A stretch of 64,000 nt of DNA. Source: Ananas comosus (Eukaryota > Streptophyta > Magnoliopsida > Poales > Bromeliaceae). Shown piece by piece: positions 21,526 to 32,660 of the stretch. The stretch spans positions 18,441,988 through 18,505,987 of the forward strand of contig NC_033621.1 in the NCBI RefSeq assembly GCF_001540865.1, in the 5' to 3' direction. A program made the translations under genes and the position numbers. The notes beneath the pieces are model-generated. The model saw nothing but the letters and a program-made list of their open reading frames with translations, was not told where the DNA came from and did not search any database. Positions within the stretch are counted from its first letter, which is position 1; every line of letters begins with the position of its first letter.

Positions 21526-24332
21526 ATGAGTCCCCGTCCGCCGTCCGATCTATGGACCACCGCGTGGCCCCTCCTCCCTCCTCCTCCGGCGGCGGCGGCG
21601 GCGGCGGCGGCTCCTCCGGCGGCGCCCTCCGCCGGCGACTCCTTCGGCGACAATCTTAGGGGCTTCCTCCTCGCCGTCGCCTCGAGCGCCTTCATCGGCG
21701 CCAGCTTCATCGTCAAGAAGAAGGGCCTCAAGCGCGCCGGCGCTGCCGGATCCCGCGCCGGTAACCCTAAACCTCGCCGGAACCCTAATTCCCCTCCCCT
21801 CCCCTCCCGCATTTGCCCTAGCACGTGAATCGTGCTTTCCCCTTCTTTTTGCCCGGTATTTTCATTCTGGTTGTTGTTTTCGTGAAGGTATTGGAGGATA
21901 CGGGTATCTTCTAGAGCCGCTGTGGTGGGTTGGAATGGTCACGAGTGAGTGCCTCTCTCTCCCTCTCTTCTTATTCGCGATTTTTATGTTCTTATTCGAC
22001 CACGATTCGAGAGGAATTTGCTGAGAAAATCGGGTGAAAATTGGATCTTTGCAGTGATTATTGGAGAAATTGCTAACTTTGTGGCATACATCTTCGCTCC
22101 CGCGGTTCTCGTGACGCCGCTCGGTGCTTTGAGCATCATTGTGAGGTAAAGATTGTGCAAACGAGAGGAAGGAATTATCAAATTACCCTTTTCGATTCGA
22201 ATAAATTGTATGATTCTGGGGGAGAATTTGCTGTGGCAGTGCTGTTCTGGCGCATTTTATTCTGAAGGAGAAGCTGCAGAGGATGGGGGTGTTGGGCTGT
22301 GTCCTCTGCATCGTCGGATCGACGGTGATCGTGCTTCACGCTCCCGAGGAGAAGAGCCCGAGCTCCGTGGAACAGATTTGGGATTTGGCTACACAGCCTG
22401 GTATCGATTTTCGTCCTTCACTCTTGTGTTTACAGAAAAAGTATCAACTGCTGTTACGCTTTCAGTGAAGAGTAATGAAATTGAAAATAAGGAAGCGTTA
22501 GGTTCAGAAATCGAACTTTTAGAACCCGCGTCTATGCAATTGAAATTGAATGAGCCCGTGGATGGTGCATTGTTCGCTATACGTAGAACCTGTGGGTTTT
22601 CCCTTTCGCAACACACAAAAGAAAACATAATGTTGTAGTAGCCTTCTTCTGCTCTTTGTTTTTTGGACACTATTTGGTATTTAGCCCGGCGGAAACGCAA
22701 GCTAACGAATAAAACAACAACTTGATTTAGAAACAAAAGAAGGTAGCCATTCCGAAATGTGTGTTTTCTTTATTTTTTAGGTAGTGTCGGTATATCTTTC
22801 CTTTTATCTTACCCTGTCTTTGAGATGTTTGATATATTCCCTTCAGCCTTTCTTCTGTACGCGGCTTCGGCGGTGGCTATATCCCTAGTTCTAATGCTGC
22901 ACTGTTCTCCGCGATATGGACAAACAAACGTGATGGTGTACGTGGGCATATGTTCTGTCATTGGATCTTTGACGGTGATTATTCGGCTTGTAATAAAGTT
23001 TGATCTTTACATTCGCTTCTCATGGGATTTTTCACGTTTCAATTTTTCTTTTCTTTTTTTTTTCGGGTTTGTAATGTTTGTTAGGTTATGAGCATTAAAG
23101 CCATTGGGATTGCGATAAAGCTCACTATAGAGGGAATTGACCAGGCGGGTTATTACCAGACATGGGTCTTTGCTATGGTTGCCATCTCTTGCATCATAAT
23201 CCAGCTAAATTATCTGAACAAGGTGAGCAAAAAGAACCAATTTCTGGGAGACTGAATTTTACAGGAGGTTGCTTCTGAATTGATCAGTTTATTAGCTTTC
23301 TTCTGGGATTTCACAGCTTTATGTTCTCCAATATCGCCTGTAGATGAACAGTTCCCCGTCGCAATGCTTTGGAAAACTCCGAGGTTTTCCTCACTAGTTT
23401 AAGAGAGAACCAATAGTTTGCTTTGATCTCCTTGTCTCATAGGAAACAACTTATCAATCTCTTTTGTAGCCAAGCTAGATCATTTTTATTTTGTCTATCA
23501 ATTTACCTTCTTTTTTTCATTACTTCGGTGATCCTGAACAACTTTATCGTATCATTTTATAGCCTTGCGCATTGTCATTATCTCGCAACTACTGAGGCCC
23601 TGTTTAGCACAACTTGTGTTCTTTGAATTAGTTTGCAGCTAGCTAATACTTCCTAGATGAAATCATCAATTTCAATGTTAACTTTTCAGGCATTAGACAC
23701 TTTCAACACTGCAGTAGTTTCTCCTATATACTACGCCTTGTTCACTACCCTAACAATTCTTGCAAGTGCCATTATGTTCAAGGTATGCATGTTATACACC
23801 GCACAAAAGTGCTCATGCGTTTGGTACGTGTCTTTGTTTCCAACAAGGATTAGCTTCACCTCTGGCAATTATTCAGGACTGGTCTGGACAAAGTGCGAGC
23901 AGTATTGCATCGGAGCTCTGCGGGTTTGTTACAGTGCTTTCTGGTACCGCAATACTACATTCCACGAGAGAACCCGACCCGGCTTCCTCAACAGGTAAAT
24001 GTTTTTACACTACTATTATTGATTGGACTTGCCTGCGACTAGTTAAAATGCAGATAAAAGCGTAATAGTTAACGAGCTTCTTTTGCACTAAACCAATTCG
24101 TGGGCCGAACTGCTACGGAATGAAAGCCGATGGGTTCTTTTGCATGTAGGGAACTTGTTTTACCCATGTCCTAATACAACACTTTCTCTCGAAATATGCA
24201 GATTTGTATACACCACTCTCGCCCAAAATATATTGGCATATACAAGGGAACGGCGAATTCGTGAAGCATAAGAACGACGACTTGTTATCTGGGGACTTCA
24301 TCGCCATGGTGCGGCAAGATTACTTCGTTTAG
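21526..24332 (+). CDS. NIPA: NIPA-family magnesium transporter, nine exons
   Basis: This is the only intact host gene. Exons are 21526-21760, 21888-21944, 22055-22145, 22240-22400, 22847-22974, 23085-23222, 23690-23782, 23877-23994 and 24202-24332. All introns are GT-AG, phases are consistent, and the total is 1152 nt or 383 aa. Plant NIPA proteins are membrane proteins with about nine helices, predicted to carry Mg2+ at the plasma membrane or in endosomes. Visible family motifs are GASFIVKKKGLKRAG (about residues 56-70), LLEPLWWVGM, IIGEIANFVAYIFAPAVLVT, TPLGALSIIVSAVLAH, LGCVLCIVGSTVIVLHAP, YVGICSVIGSLTVMSIKAIG and LNYLNKALDTFNTAVVSPIY. The N-terminal 40 residues are a proline/alanine-rich, low-complexity extension. 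The ATG at 21526 is the only in-frame start after the stop at 21523. Exon 1 is very GC-rich, later exons are not. Confidence 0.93.
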
Positions 24333-24745
24333 CAGAAATTCTTCAGAAATACATAGTGGCTTTTAGTTGCTTTATTATGTGTTATTTGTCTCTGTATCTT
24401 CTTATTGTCATCCTTGCATTTGCATATAATGTAGCTTTTTGCTTTTCTTTTTCTTTTTTTTTTTTGTTTCCCCCTTTTGGTCCCTTGGTTATATTTTACT
24501 TAGGGTGTAATCTTTTTCCTATTTTTGGTTTCTCATTTGATTGCCAAGTTTATTTTTGCATCAGTTGTTCTGTTCTTTTTAGACTTTGCGGGAGAAATAG
24601 TCTAGTCTTTGTGATTTGAGTATGTAAAATTTGATGTATTTTGTACAGTCTCTCCTCTTGAGTTTGTGAAATGGAAATCTCTATTTTGTTTTTGATCAAC
24701 TAATTAGATAGACATAATCTACTAACAACTGGATCCTAATAAAAA
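24333..24745 (+). terminator. Likely 3' UTR and poly(A) region of the NIPA-like gene
   Basis: T-rich sequence follows the stop codon. TGTAAAATTTGATGTATTTTG (about 24624-24644) resembles a plant far-upstream element. AATAAA occurs at 24738-24743. Either could direct polyadenylation. The end is a guess without transcript data. Confidence 0.35.
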
Positions 24746-26590
24746 GATGCTAATTTGCATTTATATATACCATTGCACCACGAATTATTAATGTTTGTTA
24801 GAAGGAAGGGATAAAGAAAAATGAGGCGGACTTTCTCCAGGTCGGGACGAAAATGCTGCAAAATTTAGCATTTGCCACTATTTGGATTCTAAATTTCTAA
24901 ATTTTGGATTCAAATTTATGATTAAGTTTTGTAACACTAGTTTCAGTGTCAGCGCAGTTGATCCTAAATTAACTTAGTGTATAATCAAACAAGAAGTAGT
25001 GGCATAAAGAACCCACCAGAAAACGAGGAAAACTTAGGGGTGAAAATAGTCGAACACGATTGGATATTTGACAAAATCATATCCGTTTCTATATTTAATA
25101 CACGGATACAAACCCCAAGTACAAAACTAAATTTGATCGAAATAAGTTCCAGTACAATTCGGAGTCGGGACGAACGCGAATACGAACCGAATTTTCTAAG
25201 TTTGAGTATACCTACAATAAGAAATGCTAGGCATTAGTTAAAAAGATGTACTTTAAATTTTAAAGTAGTTTTGTTTAACAAGCACTATACAAGATTTGCT
25301 TCTATTATTGATTCAAGTAGTTCTTTTAAAGATCAAAACTCAAATCGTCCTCGCCTCGCCTCTCTTTGCGTGAAGAAAAAGGTGAGTAGGAGCGAGAGTC
25401 AGTGACTGAAAATTCATCAAATTAAAAATTTAACTTAAACTCAAAATTTAAATTCTAAAAATCCAATCAAATTCGAAAATATCAAATTTAAAAGAAAAAA
25501 TTCTTACTTGAACTCAATATTTAAACTCTAAAAAATTAAGCAAATTCAAAAATATCAAATTTAAACTTAAACTCAAAATTCATGAGTTTTTCGGATCGAA
25601 TCATTACAATCTCTCTTAGGCCCTATTTTGGATGCATAAATATCTTGTTTGGCCTATTTTTTCTTTATGTATTTGACAAACTTGTATATTTGCTACATGA
25701 GGAGGTGGTCAAATGTTCAGAGTTGAATATAATAGTTAATTTTTAAGCCAATTTTTTAAAATAAAGTCACCTCATTAGTAAAATATATTACCTTACTAAA
25801 TCATTAATGCCAAGATCTTTTAAAGGAACAAAAAATTAAACTCCTAATTTTCAACCACATAAAAAAATTTTATACCCAATAAATTGTTATTAAATATTTT
25901 CTTCTTAGAGTCAAATCAGCCCTTTCAGAAGTAAAAAAAATTATACTACCAGCTTTCAGAAATAGCAGAAAATCTTTACATGAAATAAACCATTACTGGA
26001 TATCTTGTACAACATCGATCCAAGCAACGCTTCAATTTTGTTGACATACTAATTTTGATTCACACTCTTGAAACCACGAAGCAAATAGATCCGTATTGGC
26101 GGAGCTCCTATCATGATCTACTCTAGGTAGGCCAATAAATGAAAAAAAATAAACATATCCGCGATAATAAATTAGTCCATTTTTATGATTTGAAATGGAT
26201 TTGGAGCAAAAAAAAAAAAAAAAAAAAAAAGTAAGAAACTTGATTTGCCCCGAATTTGCTCCAAATCCCTCCCCCCGAAGCCTTATTCCAAATCAGTTCC
26301 AAATAAATATTTAAATTAGATAATTATTTTTTAAGAATATTATTTTGAGTTTTAGATATTATTTATTCTTAACATAAATCTAATGTAAAAGATAGTTGTT
26401 TTAATGGTAATTTTGTTATTTAAATTTTCATCTTAATTAAAATAATAAAAAATGACTTATATTTAATTTAAATTTAAGTACGATAAAAAAAAAAAAGTTG
26501 GTGGGTTGGATTTAAGGCCCCTTCACATTGGCAGAGTAGGAGGCGGGGTGGATCTCCTTGCCACAGTTTCGCTGCAAATTAGTATTTGAT
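24746..26590. other. AT-rich intergenic region
   Basis: No gene is seen. A short AT-rich tandem duplication lies at 25417-25575 (two units sharing TTAAACTC and AATATCAAATTTAAA). A poly-A run of about 25 lies near 26208-26231. Segment 25040-25200 has CGGAT and ATATCC words like the 12380-12595 remnant and may be another hAT-type MITE piece. Confidence 0.4.
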
Positions 26591-27473
26591 TGTAGTAAGC
26601 GAAATAAGAAATATAGTAGAGGGGTTATAAATATAAAATAATAATATTGCCCTCTTTATGATATTTGAATTAAAATTTTTAAATTTTATATTTAAAATTT
26701 TAAATTTAAATACATAACTCTTAAATTTCAAAAATACAAAATTAAAATTTAAATTTAAAAATCTCAAATTCAAAAATTCAAAGTTCTAAATTTTTAATTT
26801 CAAAATATAAATTTAAGAACAAATCTAAATTTAGACATATAAAATTTTAAATTATAATTTTAAGATTACAAATTATAAACTTTTAAAATTTAAAATTTAA
26901 AATTTAAAATTATAAATTATAAATTTTAATTTTAAGATTACAAATTTTAAATTTTTAAAATTTTAAATTTAAATTTTAAATTTAAAAATTAAATAAGGGT
27001 GGAAATAGCTATTCCTTCTCACCCCTATTCCAAGGGGAGGGGTGGGAATATTACTATCCCACCCCTTACTTTATTTGGTTCAGGGATAAGTAAGAACTAA
27101 CTATTCTAGATATAGGTATAAGTCTGAAATAGCCCAATTTTTGCGTTTGGATTAAAATTGAGTTATCCCGAAAATAAGAAAAATAACGTTTGGATAGATA
27201 AGATGCAATAAGAAATATAGCGGGTAGTTATAAATAAAAAATAATGATATTTCCCCTTATATTTGAATTTTAAATTTTAAATTTTATNAATTTTAAATTT
27301 AAGATTAAATTTAAATTTAAAAATATCAAATATCAAAATTTAAATTTAAAAAATTAAAAATAATAATTTAAAATTTAAAATTTAAAATTTAGAATTTAAA
27401 ATTATAAATATTTATTTTAAAATTAGAAATTATTAAATTTAAATTATAAATTTAAATTTAAAAATTAATTTTT
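26591..27473. repeat. Low-complexity AAATTT-rich DNA with a duplicated MITE segment
   Basis: Two related segments, about 26597-26700 and 27205-27290, share AATAAGAAATATAG and ATTTGAATT words. Each leads into a long tract of AAATTT/TTTAAA repeats. A GC-richer piece with a GGAATAGCTATTCC-like theme lies at 26996-27180. An assembly N sits at 27288 inside the low-complexity tract, a likely site of collapse. Confidence 0.5.
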
Positions 27474-27790
27474 TTCTGTATAAAGACTCATTCAGTTTTC
27501 ATTTATTTAGCTTGAAATAATTTTATTAATTAAATTAAATATTTTGTTCAGAACCAAGACACTTCACTAGCGACTAACTATTAAATCTAGAATTAGAGTA
27601 TTTTCGTCAGCTGAATGAAAATTTTAGTAGTTCGTCAAATTTAATGAGTTTAATTACTTTTAATTAAAGACATTAACAATTTAATAGTTAGTTGCTATGG
27701 AGTGTCTTGATTTCGAACAAAATATTTAATTTAATGCATAAAATTAATTTAAACCAAATAAATAAAAACTGAATGGGTCTTTATACAAGA
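27474..27790. mobile_element. Foldback MITE with about 115-bp terminal inverted repeats
   Basis: The first about 115 bases (from TTCTGTATAAAGACTCATTC) are closely matched by the reverse complement of the last 115 (ending GGGTCTTTATACAAGA). About 90 bp separate the arms. The flanks are T-rich on the left and A-rich on the right, so no target duplication can be defined. It has no coding capacity. Confidence 0.8.
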
Positions 27791-28221
27791 AAAAAAAAGG
27801 TTAAAGACCTTCTAGTTAAGTTTGTGGAATATATATTTTCTCACTTAACCTTTCAAGGGTGAGGGGCAAAACCGGTAATTATTTTTGATCTAACGGAGTT
27901 TGCAGATAAGGATAAATTTGAAACAATAAAAATATTTAGAGAGGTAATTATGATATTACAAATTTTGTGAGCAGGTAATTTTGAAACAATGTAATTATTT
28001 TTTATCCTTTTGAAGGGTATATGTGAAATTAACCTTTTTTTATTTTTTTTTTATCTCTCTCATCTCACCCATTTTCCAATGACACCCTCTATATCTCTCT
28101 ATATAGATTTGACCTTCTAGTTAAGGGTGTAGGCCTGGCTGAGCAAGACCTATATAGATTTGACCCTTGAAGCCAGGCCTATATAGATTTGATGCCTGAC
28201 TTAGGGCCTATCTACAACTCC
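27791..28221. other. Non-coding sequence with short local repeats
   Basis: No gene is seen. The phrase CCTATATAGATTTGA occurs twice between 28148 and 28192, and related TATAGATTTGAC occurs at 28102, each near AGGCCTGG-type words. This looks like local duplication. Confidence 0.4.
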
Positions 28222-29055
28222 AAGGCCTGTTTGTTTACACGGAAGTGGGGTAGAAGTGAGAAGGGAGAAGTAATTTTCGGTAAAAACATACCACTTCCGT
28301 TGTTTGGTTTACCGTAATTTTATTACGCCCAAAAATCTAGTTCACCCAAAATAATGAAATTGACTTCCCCTCCCATGGGGGCGAAGTCAATTTCAATGAG
28401 GTGAAAATAGACAAGAGTGGGAATTAATGTGTTAGGGTTACCCTCTTCTCTACCCTTTCTTCTCATGAGTCCTAGATCCAACTCCAAATATATTCAATTG
28501 TGGAAGTAATTAAATTTTTTATTTTGATTGTATGTCTAAAATATGATCAAATTTGGTTAGAAAAGTTTTAATATATTTTTTGTTTAATTTGTATATTTAG
28601 AAAATGATGAAAAATGAATTTGTTAAATGTTAATAATTATTTAAGTTTAGAATTTTATTTGTTGTATTATTATAATTTATATGCAAACAAATAATCAAAT
28701 TTTTTTAATTTTTATTTTATAATCATACATATATATAATTATATACATATATAATTATATTAATTTTTATTTATTATAATTTATTATTCACTAAGTTATA
28801 AAATAGACAATGATATCACTTCGGAGGTAAGTATACCAGGGGTGAAGAGCTACACTNAAAAATTCAGACGCTTTTCCGCTTTGTTTTAAACTGAAAAGGG
28901 ACCCCGGGGCGTGACACAAACAAACAACAGAACTCGCAGAACTGCACTTCCACAATTAGAAACAAACAGCAGAAGTGAATTAATTTTCACCCCAACTTCA
29001 CTTCAACCCAAAGTCCACTTCCACCCCAAGTCTACTTACATTGAAACAAATATGC
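28222..29055. mobile_element. Possible MITE or hAT fragment interrupted by an LTR piece
   Basis: The left end reads GGCCTGTTTGTTTACACGG. The right end, on the reverse strand, reads GGGCATATTTGTTTCAATG and is followed by matching AAGTGG words, an imperfect inverted repeat. Short words (GGAAGTGG, CAAACAAACA) recur inside. The element is broken at 28857-28911 by an assembly N and a fragment of LTR D. Confidence 0.4.
28858..28911 (+). repeat. 54-bp terminal fragment of LTR D
   Basis: It ends GGGACCCCGGGGCGTGACA, the reverse complement of the terminus at 5621-5640. It starts immediately after an N at 28857. Either it is a tiny deletion remnant or the assembly joined two unrelated contigs here. 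Confidence 0.65.
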
Positions 29056-29744
29056 CCGAGTCTACCACCATGGCAGACCTTTGGAGTATGGGCCTAATGG
29101 CTCAACAACCATTAAGATTTTTTTAAAATTTCTTTTCAAAAAAAAAAATATAAGAAAGCTGAAAAGATCTCTTTCGGTGAAAATGACCGGAATGCCCTCA
29201 CTAACATTTAAATTTTTGACTATTAGAGAGGACATTTTAGCCAAAAAATTAAAAATTTATATTTTTATATATTCAAAAAAAAATTGAAAGCTTTTTAACA
29301 TTCGTAAATACTCCTACAAATCTCTAAATTCGTCATAACAAATAATTCATTATTCATTTTCTTCTACAAATACTAATTCTTCTACAAACACTTTATCTTT
29401 CCACTCTCAAATTTTCAATTTAAAATTTTCTTTCGATTTTTTTAATTTTTTCAACAACCCTTTTTACAAAATCTTTCCACAATCTCACCGTACAAAAATC
29501 ATTCTCAAGAAATATTTAATCTTTTATTTTAGTTTTATATATATTTTTAAATATTTTTTATTTAATTATTTTTTAGTATTCTTATGTTTAATTTTCAATA
29601 ACAATATCGGGTGAATTTTCTCATATAGATTTTTCTTATACTGATTATACTCTTGAGTATTTTATTGGTAATCAATCAAAAACTGCAGCCAGTGTGACTC
29701 TACACCAGATAGTGATATCTTTCAACCTTAACAAAATTTAGATG
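29056..29744. other. AT-rich sequence upstream of the hAT remnant
   Basis: No gene is recognised. This is the likely 5' non-coding part of the hAT element. The terminal inverted repeat could not be located. Confidence 0.35.
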
Positions 29745-30983
29745 CAATATCTAAAGAAGCATCTAAACGAAAAATAAACGAAGTATGAAAGTATTTCGAT
29801 AGCAAAAATATTGAAGGATAAGATTTGTGGACTGTTTGTATAACATGTGAGCTCATTATTTTTGTGATAGTTTCGATGGAATAGGTTATCTTAATCGACA
29901 TATACAGAAACACCAGACAAAAGAAGATAAAAAGATAAAACAATCATAACTTGCTTTTACTAATAGTGGTTTTCAATATTTTTATGAATGTAATAAAAGA
30001 GAGCTTGCTTTATATATTGTATGAGCTGAGCAACTACATGCATTCGCCGAATATCCATATTTTAAATATTGTGTGAAAATATCTTTGAATCCTATATATA
30101 AAAAAAACTTCTCGAAATACTAGTCAAAAAGACTCAATAAAAGCATTTCTTGACTATAGACGAAATATAATTTTTATTTTAGAAAATTTGAATTCAAAAA
30201 TTTTACTTACTTTCAATTTTTGGACGTTAAGAAATGAATGCAATTTTATATGTGTTACTGTACATTGGATTGATTCTAGTTAGAAATGACAAAAATGAAT
30301 TATAAGTTTCAAGTACTTGAGTTTTCATACATTGGTACTCATATTGATCAAGCTATTGAAAATATTTTGCAAATTTATAAGATTAACCAAAAAAAATTTT
30401 CATGTAGTTTTGATAATGCTAGCAATAATAGATCCTATAATTAAATTAAATGGAGTAAAAATTGCTCTTACAAAATATAATAAATTTTTAGAAATTAATT
30501 CAACAAATTATTCAAGTATGAAAAATATTTTTCAAATATTAAATAATTCTTTATATCAAATATATAGTATTTATGCAACTAGATTAGGTAGCAAGCGACC
30601 ACATTCTTTGCGGTTGCAAAGTAGCAGCAGTAGTAGCAGTGATAAAACTAGTGAAAATATGATATAGTCTTTGGTGAGAAAATAAAAACAAACTGATTTT
30701 TAGTGCAACTTCTTTTAATGAACTTTAGTTTTATTTGTAAACTGATTATTCAAATCTTTTCAACGAAGATGAATAAGATAAGCAAGATATATTAGCCTTG
30801 TGGAAGACACATGAAAGTACATATCTTGTACTTTTTGCCATGGCACATAATCAACTAACCATGCAGATTTCAATGGTGGCATCAGAGTTTCTTTTTAGTG
30901 CAGATGGAAGAATATTGAATGATTATAGAACTCGGCTTAAAGAGGATGCGGTCAAGGTATTAATTTACTTAAAAGATTAGCGA
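29745..30983 (+). pseudogene. hAT-family transposase pseudogene
   Basis: Broken frames give recognisable hAT transposase pieces in order. A degenerate BED-type zinc finger lies near 29830-29910 (FDGIGYLNRHIQKHQ). ALYIV...FAEYPYFKYCVKISLNP lies near 30010-30100. A core segment, IDQAIENILQIYKI, follows and then SFDNAS near 30415, matching the conserved hAT D-N-A-S motif. The C-terminal dimerisation motif lies near 30870-30980 (VASEFLFSADGRILNDYRTRL, ending YLKD). Many stops and frameshifts make it non-functional. Confidence 0.8.
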
Positions 30984-31725
30984 GCTGCAGAATTAAAAAT
31001 ACAAGAAAAAAGAGTTCATGAATTCAAATGAAACATTATCATCTGCTTAAAAATATATCAGCACATGTGGCATGCTACAGTAGAACCTTCCCGATCTCCT
31101 GCTGCCGCCTATTACTCATTGCACCTCTCTTTTTTTATTTGGTACCTCTTTTTATTAGATGCCTATTTTTAAAAAAAACTAAAAAATGATGTAATGAAGA
31201 GAAAATAGTGTTGCATTTTATTTAAATATATTTCTTGATTTTTTTTATTTTTTTATTTTTTTAATGTAATTATGTAATATGATTAATACAAACTGTATAT
31301 ATTTTTTGTAATTGTTCTTTTTTTTAGAATATCAATTTCTCTTCAAATAATAAAAAAATATTAAAAAGTTAATATTAATTTCATATTAAAGTTGGTTATT
31401 GGACCAAAAAAATGTAAGTTAAAAAATTTATATTAAAAATCTATATAATTAAAAAGTTAAAATTATTGATCTCTAAATTTTAAATCTTATAATATTTATA
31501 ATTAATAATATTAAAAAAATATATTTATTGTTGGTATTTTAAAAAAAAAACATATAAAATTTTTAAAAAAGTATTAAAAATGTTGGGTATAATTGTGTAA
31601 AGTAAAATTTATAAGTTAAAAATTTATAATTTAAAAACGAGTTATCTCTTTTTTCTAAAAGAAATAAATTTTTTCTTGAAAAAGTAAAAAAAATTATTGG
31701 GAAGAAATTAAGAAAAAACTATTCT
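30984..31725. other. AT-rich sequence downstream of the hAT remnant
   Basis: No gene. Very AT-rich, with runs of A and T. It is probably the 3' non-coding part of the hAT element. Confidence 0.35.
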
Positions 31726-31729
31726 AGGC

Positions 31730-31796
31730 TGGCACGAAGCCCAGCCCGGCCTGGCCCGGCTCATGCTGGGCGGGCTAGCGGGCCGGGCTGGGCCTT
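31730..31796. repeat. GC-rich subterminal-type repeat (GCCCGGCC words)
   Basis: A short island of GGCCCGGC, GCCCAGCC and their complements starts GGCTGGCACGAAGCCC. Such GC-rich subterminal repeats are typical of plant hAT elements, so this may mark the 3' end of the element above. Confidence 0.45.
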
Positions 31797-31949
31797 TCCA
31801 CTTAGATAGAGAGCCCATATTCTCCCTTGCCTCGATCTCTCTCTTCTCTCTCTCCTAGCCGCCCCGGTCCCGTGCTCCCCACCCCGTCTTCTCTCTCTCT
31901 CTCTTCTCCTCTCTCTCTCTGTCTCTCTATATATATATATATATAAGAT

Positions 31950-32350
31950 CACAGCTACTACTCTATTTGATACCAAGCCCTTGGTCCACTATTGAGTGTC
32001 GGACATTGAGAAGGCGATGTGGCGGTAGGAATGATAGTGGTCCCCACCGGTTAATTGATAGTGTCCCCTAGGGTTGATGTGGCTGTTGGTTTAATATATT
32101 AATCTAACGGTGGAATTAATCGCATCAAGGGTGATCTACTGTAGAAAACTCATAGTACAAGGGCTTACCGTTATAATCTACCTTGATCGTTAATTTCCAC
32201 CCGTTAGATTAACTATTAAACCAACCACCCACTCAACCCTAGGGACGCACTATCAATTTACCGGGGACCACTATCATCCTAACGCGACATCTTCTTCATC
32301 CAACTTGCGCGAAACTCAAATGTACTCAAAGGGTTGGTACTGATCGATAG
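31950..32350. mobile_element. Head-to-head pair of M1-family MITE cores
   Basis: The left half (about 31985-32125) and right half (about 32165-32310) are approximate inverted copies of the M1 core: GATAGTGG...CCCTAGGGTTGA...TAATCTAACGG against CCGTTAGATTAA...CAACCCTAGGG...CCACTATCATCC. TA runs lie on both sides (31926-31945 and 32365-32405). The terminal module here is ACCAAGCCCTTGGT, itself self-complementary. Confidence 0.6.
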
Positions 32351-32399
32351 TTAATAGCATAATTATATATATATATATATAGAATATATATATATAGTA

Positions 32400-32431
32400 T
32401 ATATAATAATAGAAGAGAGAAGAGAGAGAGA

Positions 32432-32464
<33 letters not shown>
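32400..32464. repeat. TA and GA microsatellites
   Basis: A broken TA run passes into about 50 bases of AGAGAG repeat immediately before an M1-type MITE. Confidence 0.85.
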
Positions 32465-32660
32465 TCGCTACTATGCTATTAATAGCACGAAGCACTTGTG
32501 CTACCAAGTTTTCCGGCCGTTAGACTCACTTTTATTATTTTCAATCGTTAGATCATACTATTTCAACCAACCACCCTCAACCCTAAGGGGGCCCACATCA
32601 TTCTAACCGCACAGCTCTTACCCAATGCCAAAAACTTGGTAGCATGGTAATAATCGGACT
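32465..32660. mobile_element. M1-family MITE copy
   Basis: It has a GCTATTAATAGC terminal palindrome, a GTGCTACCAAG subterminal word, and the core words CGTTAGATCATACTATTTCAA, CAACCCTAAGG and CATTCTAACCGCA. The right end (GCCAAAAACTTGGTAGCA) passes into LTR C. Confidence 0.6.

Noticed and set aside
22153..22638. 161-aa ORF across exon 4 and intron 4
   Set aside because: It is in the wrong frame for the transporter and reads through splice sites. It is a shadow of the real exons.
22401..22846. Alternative exon start near 22782 in the NIPA-like gene (after TTTTTTAG)
   Set aside because: Using it adds extra residues and breaks the match to the family. The acceptor at 22846 gives the expected QPAFLLYAAS join.
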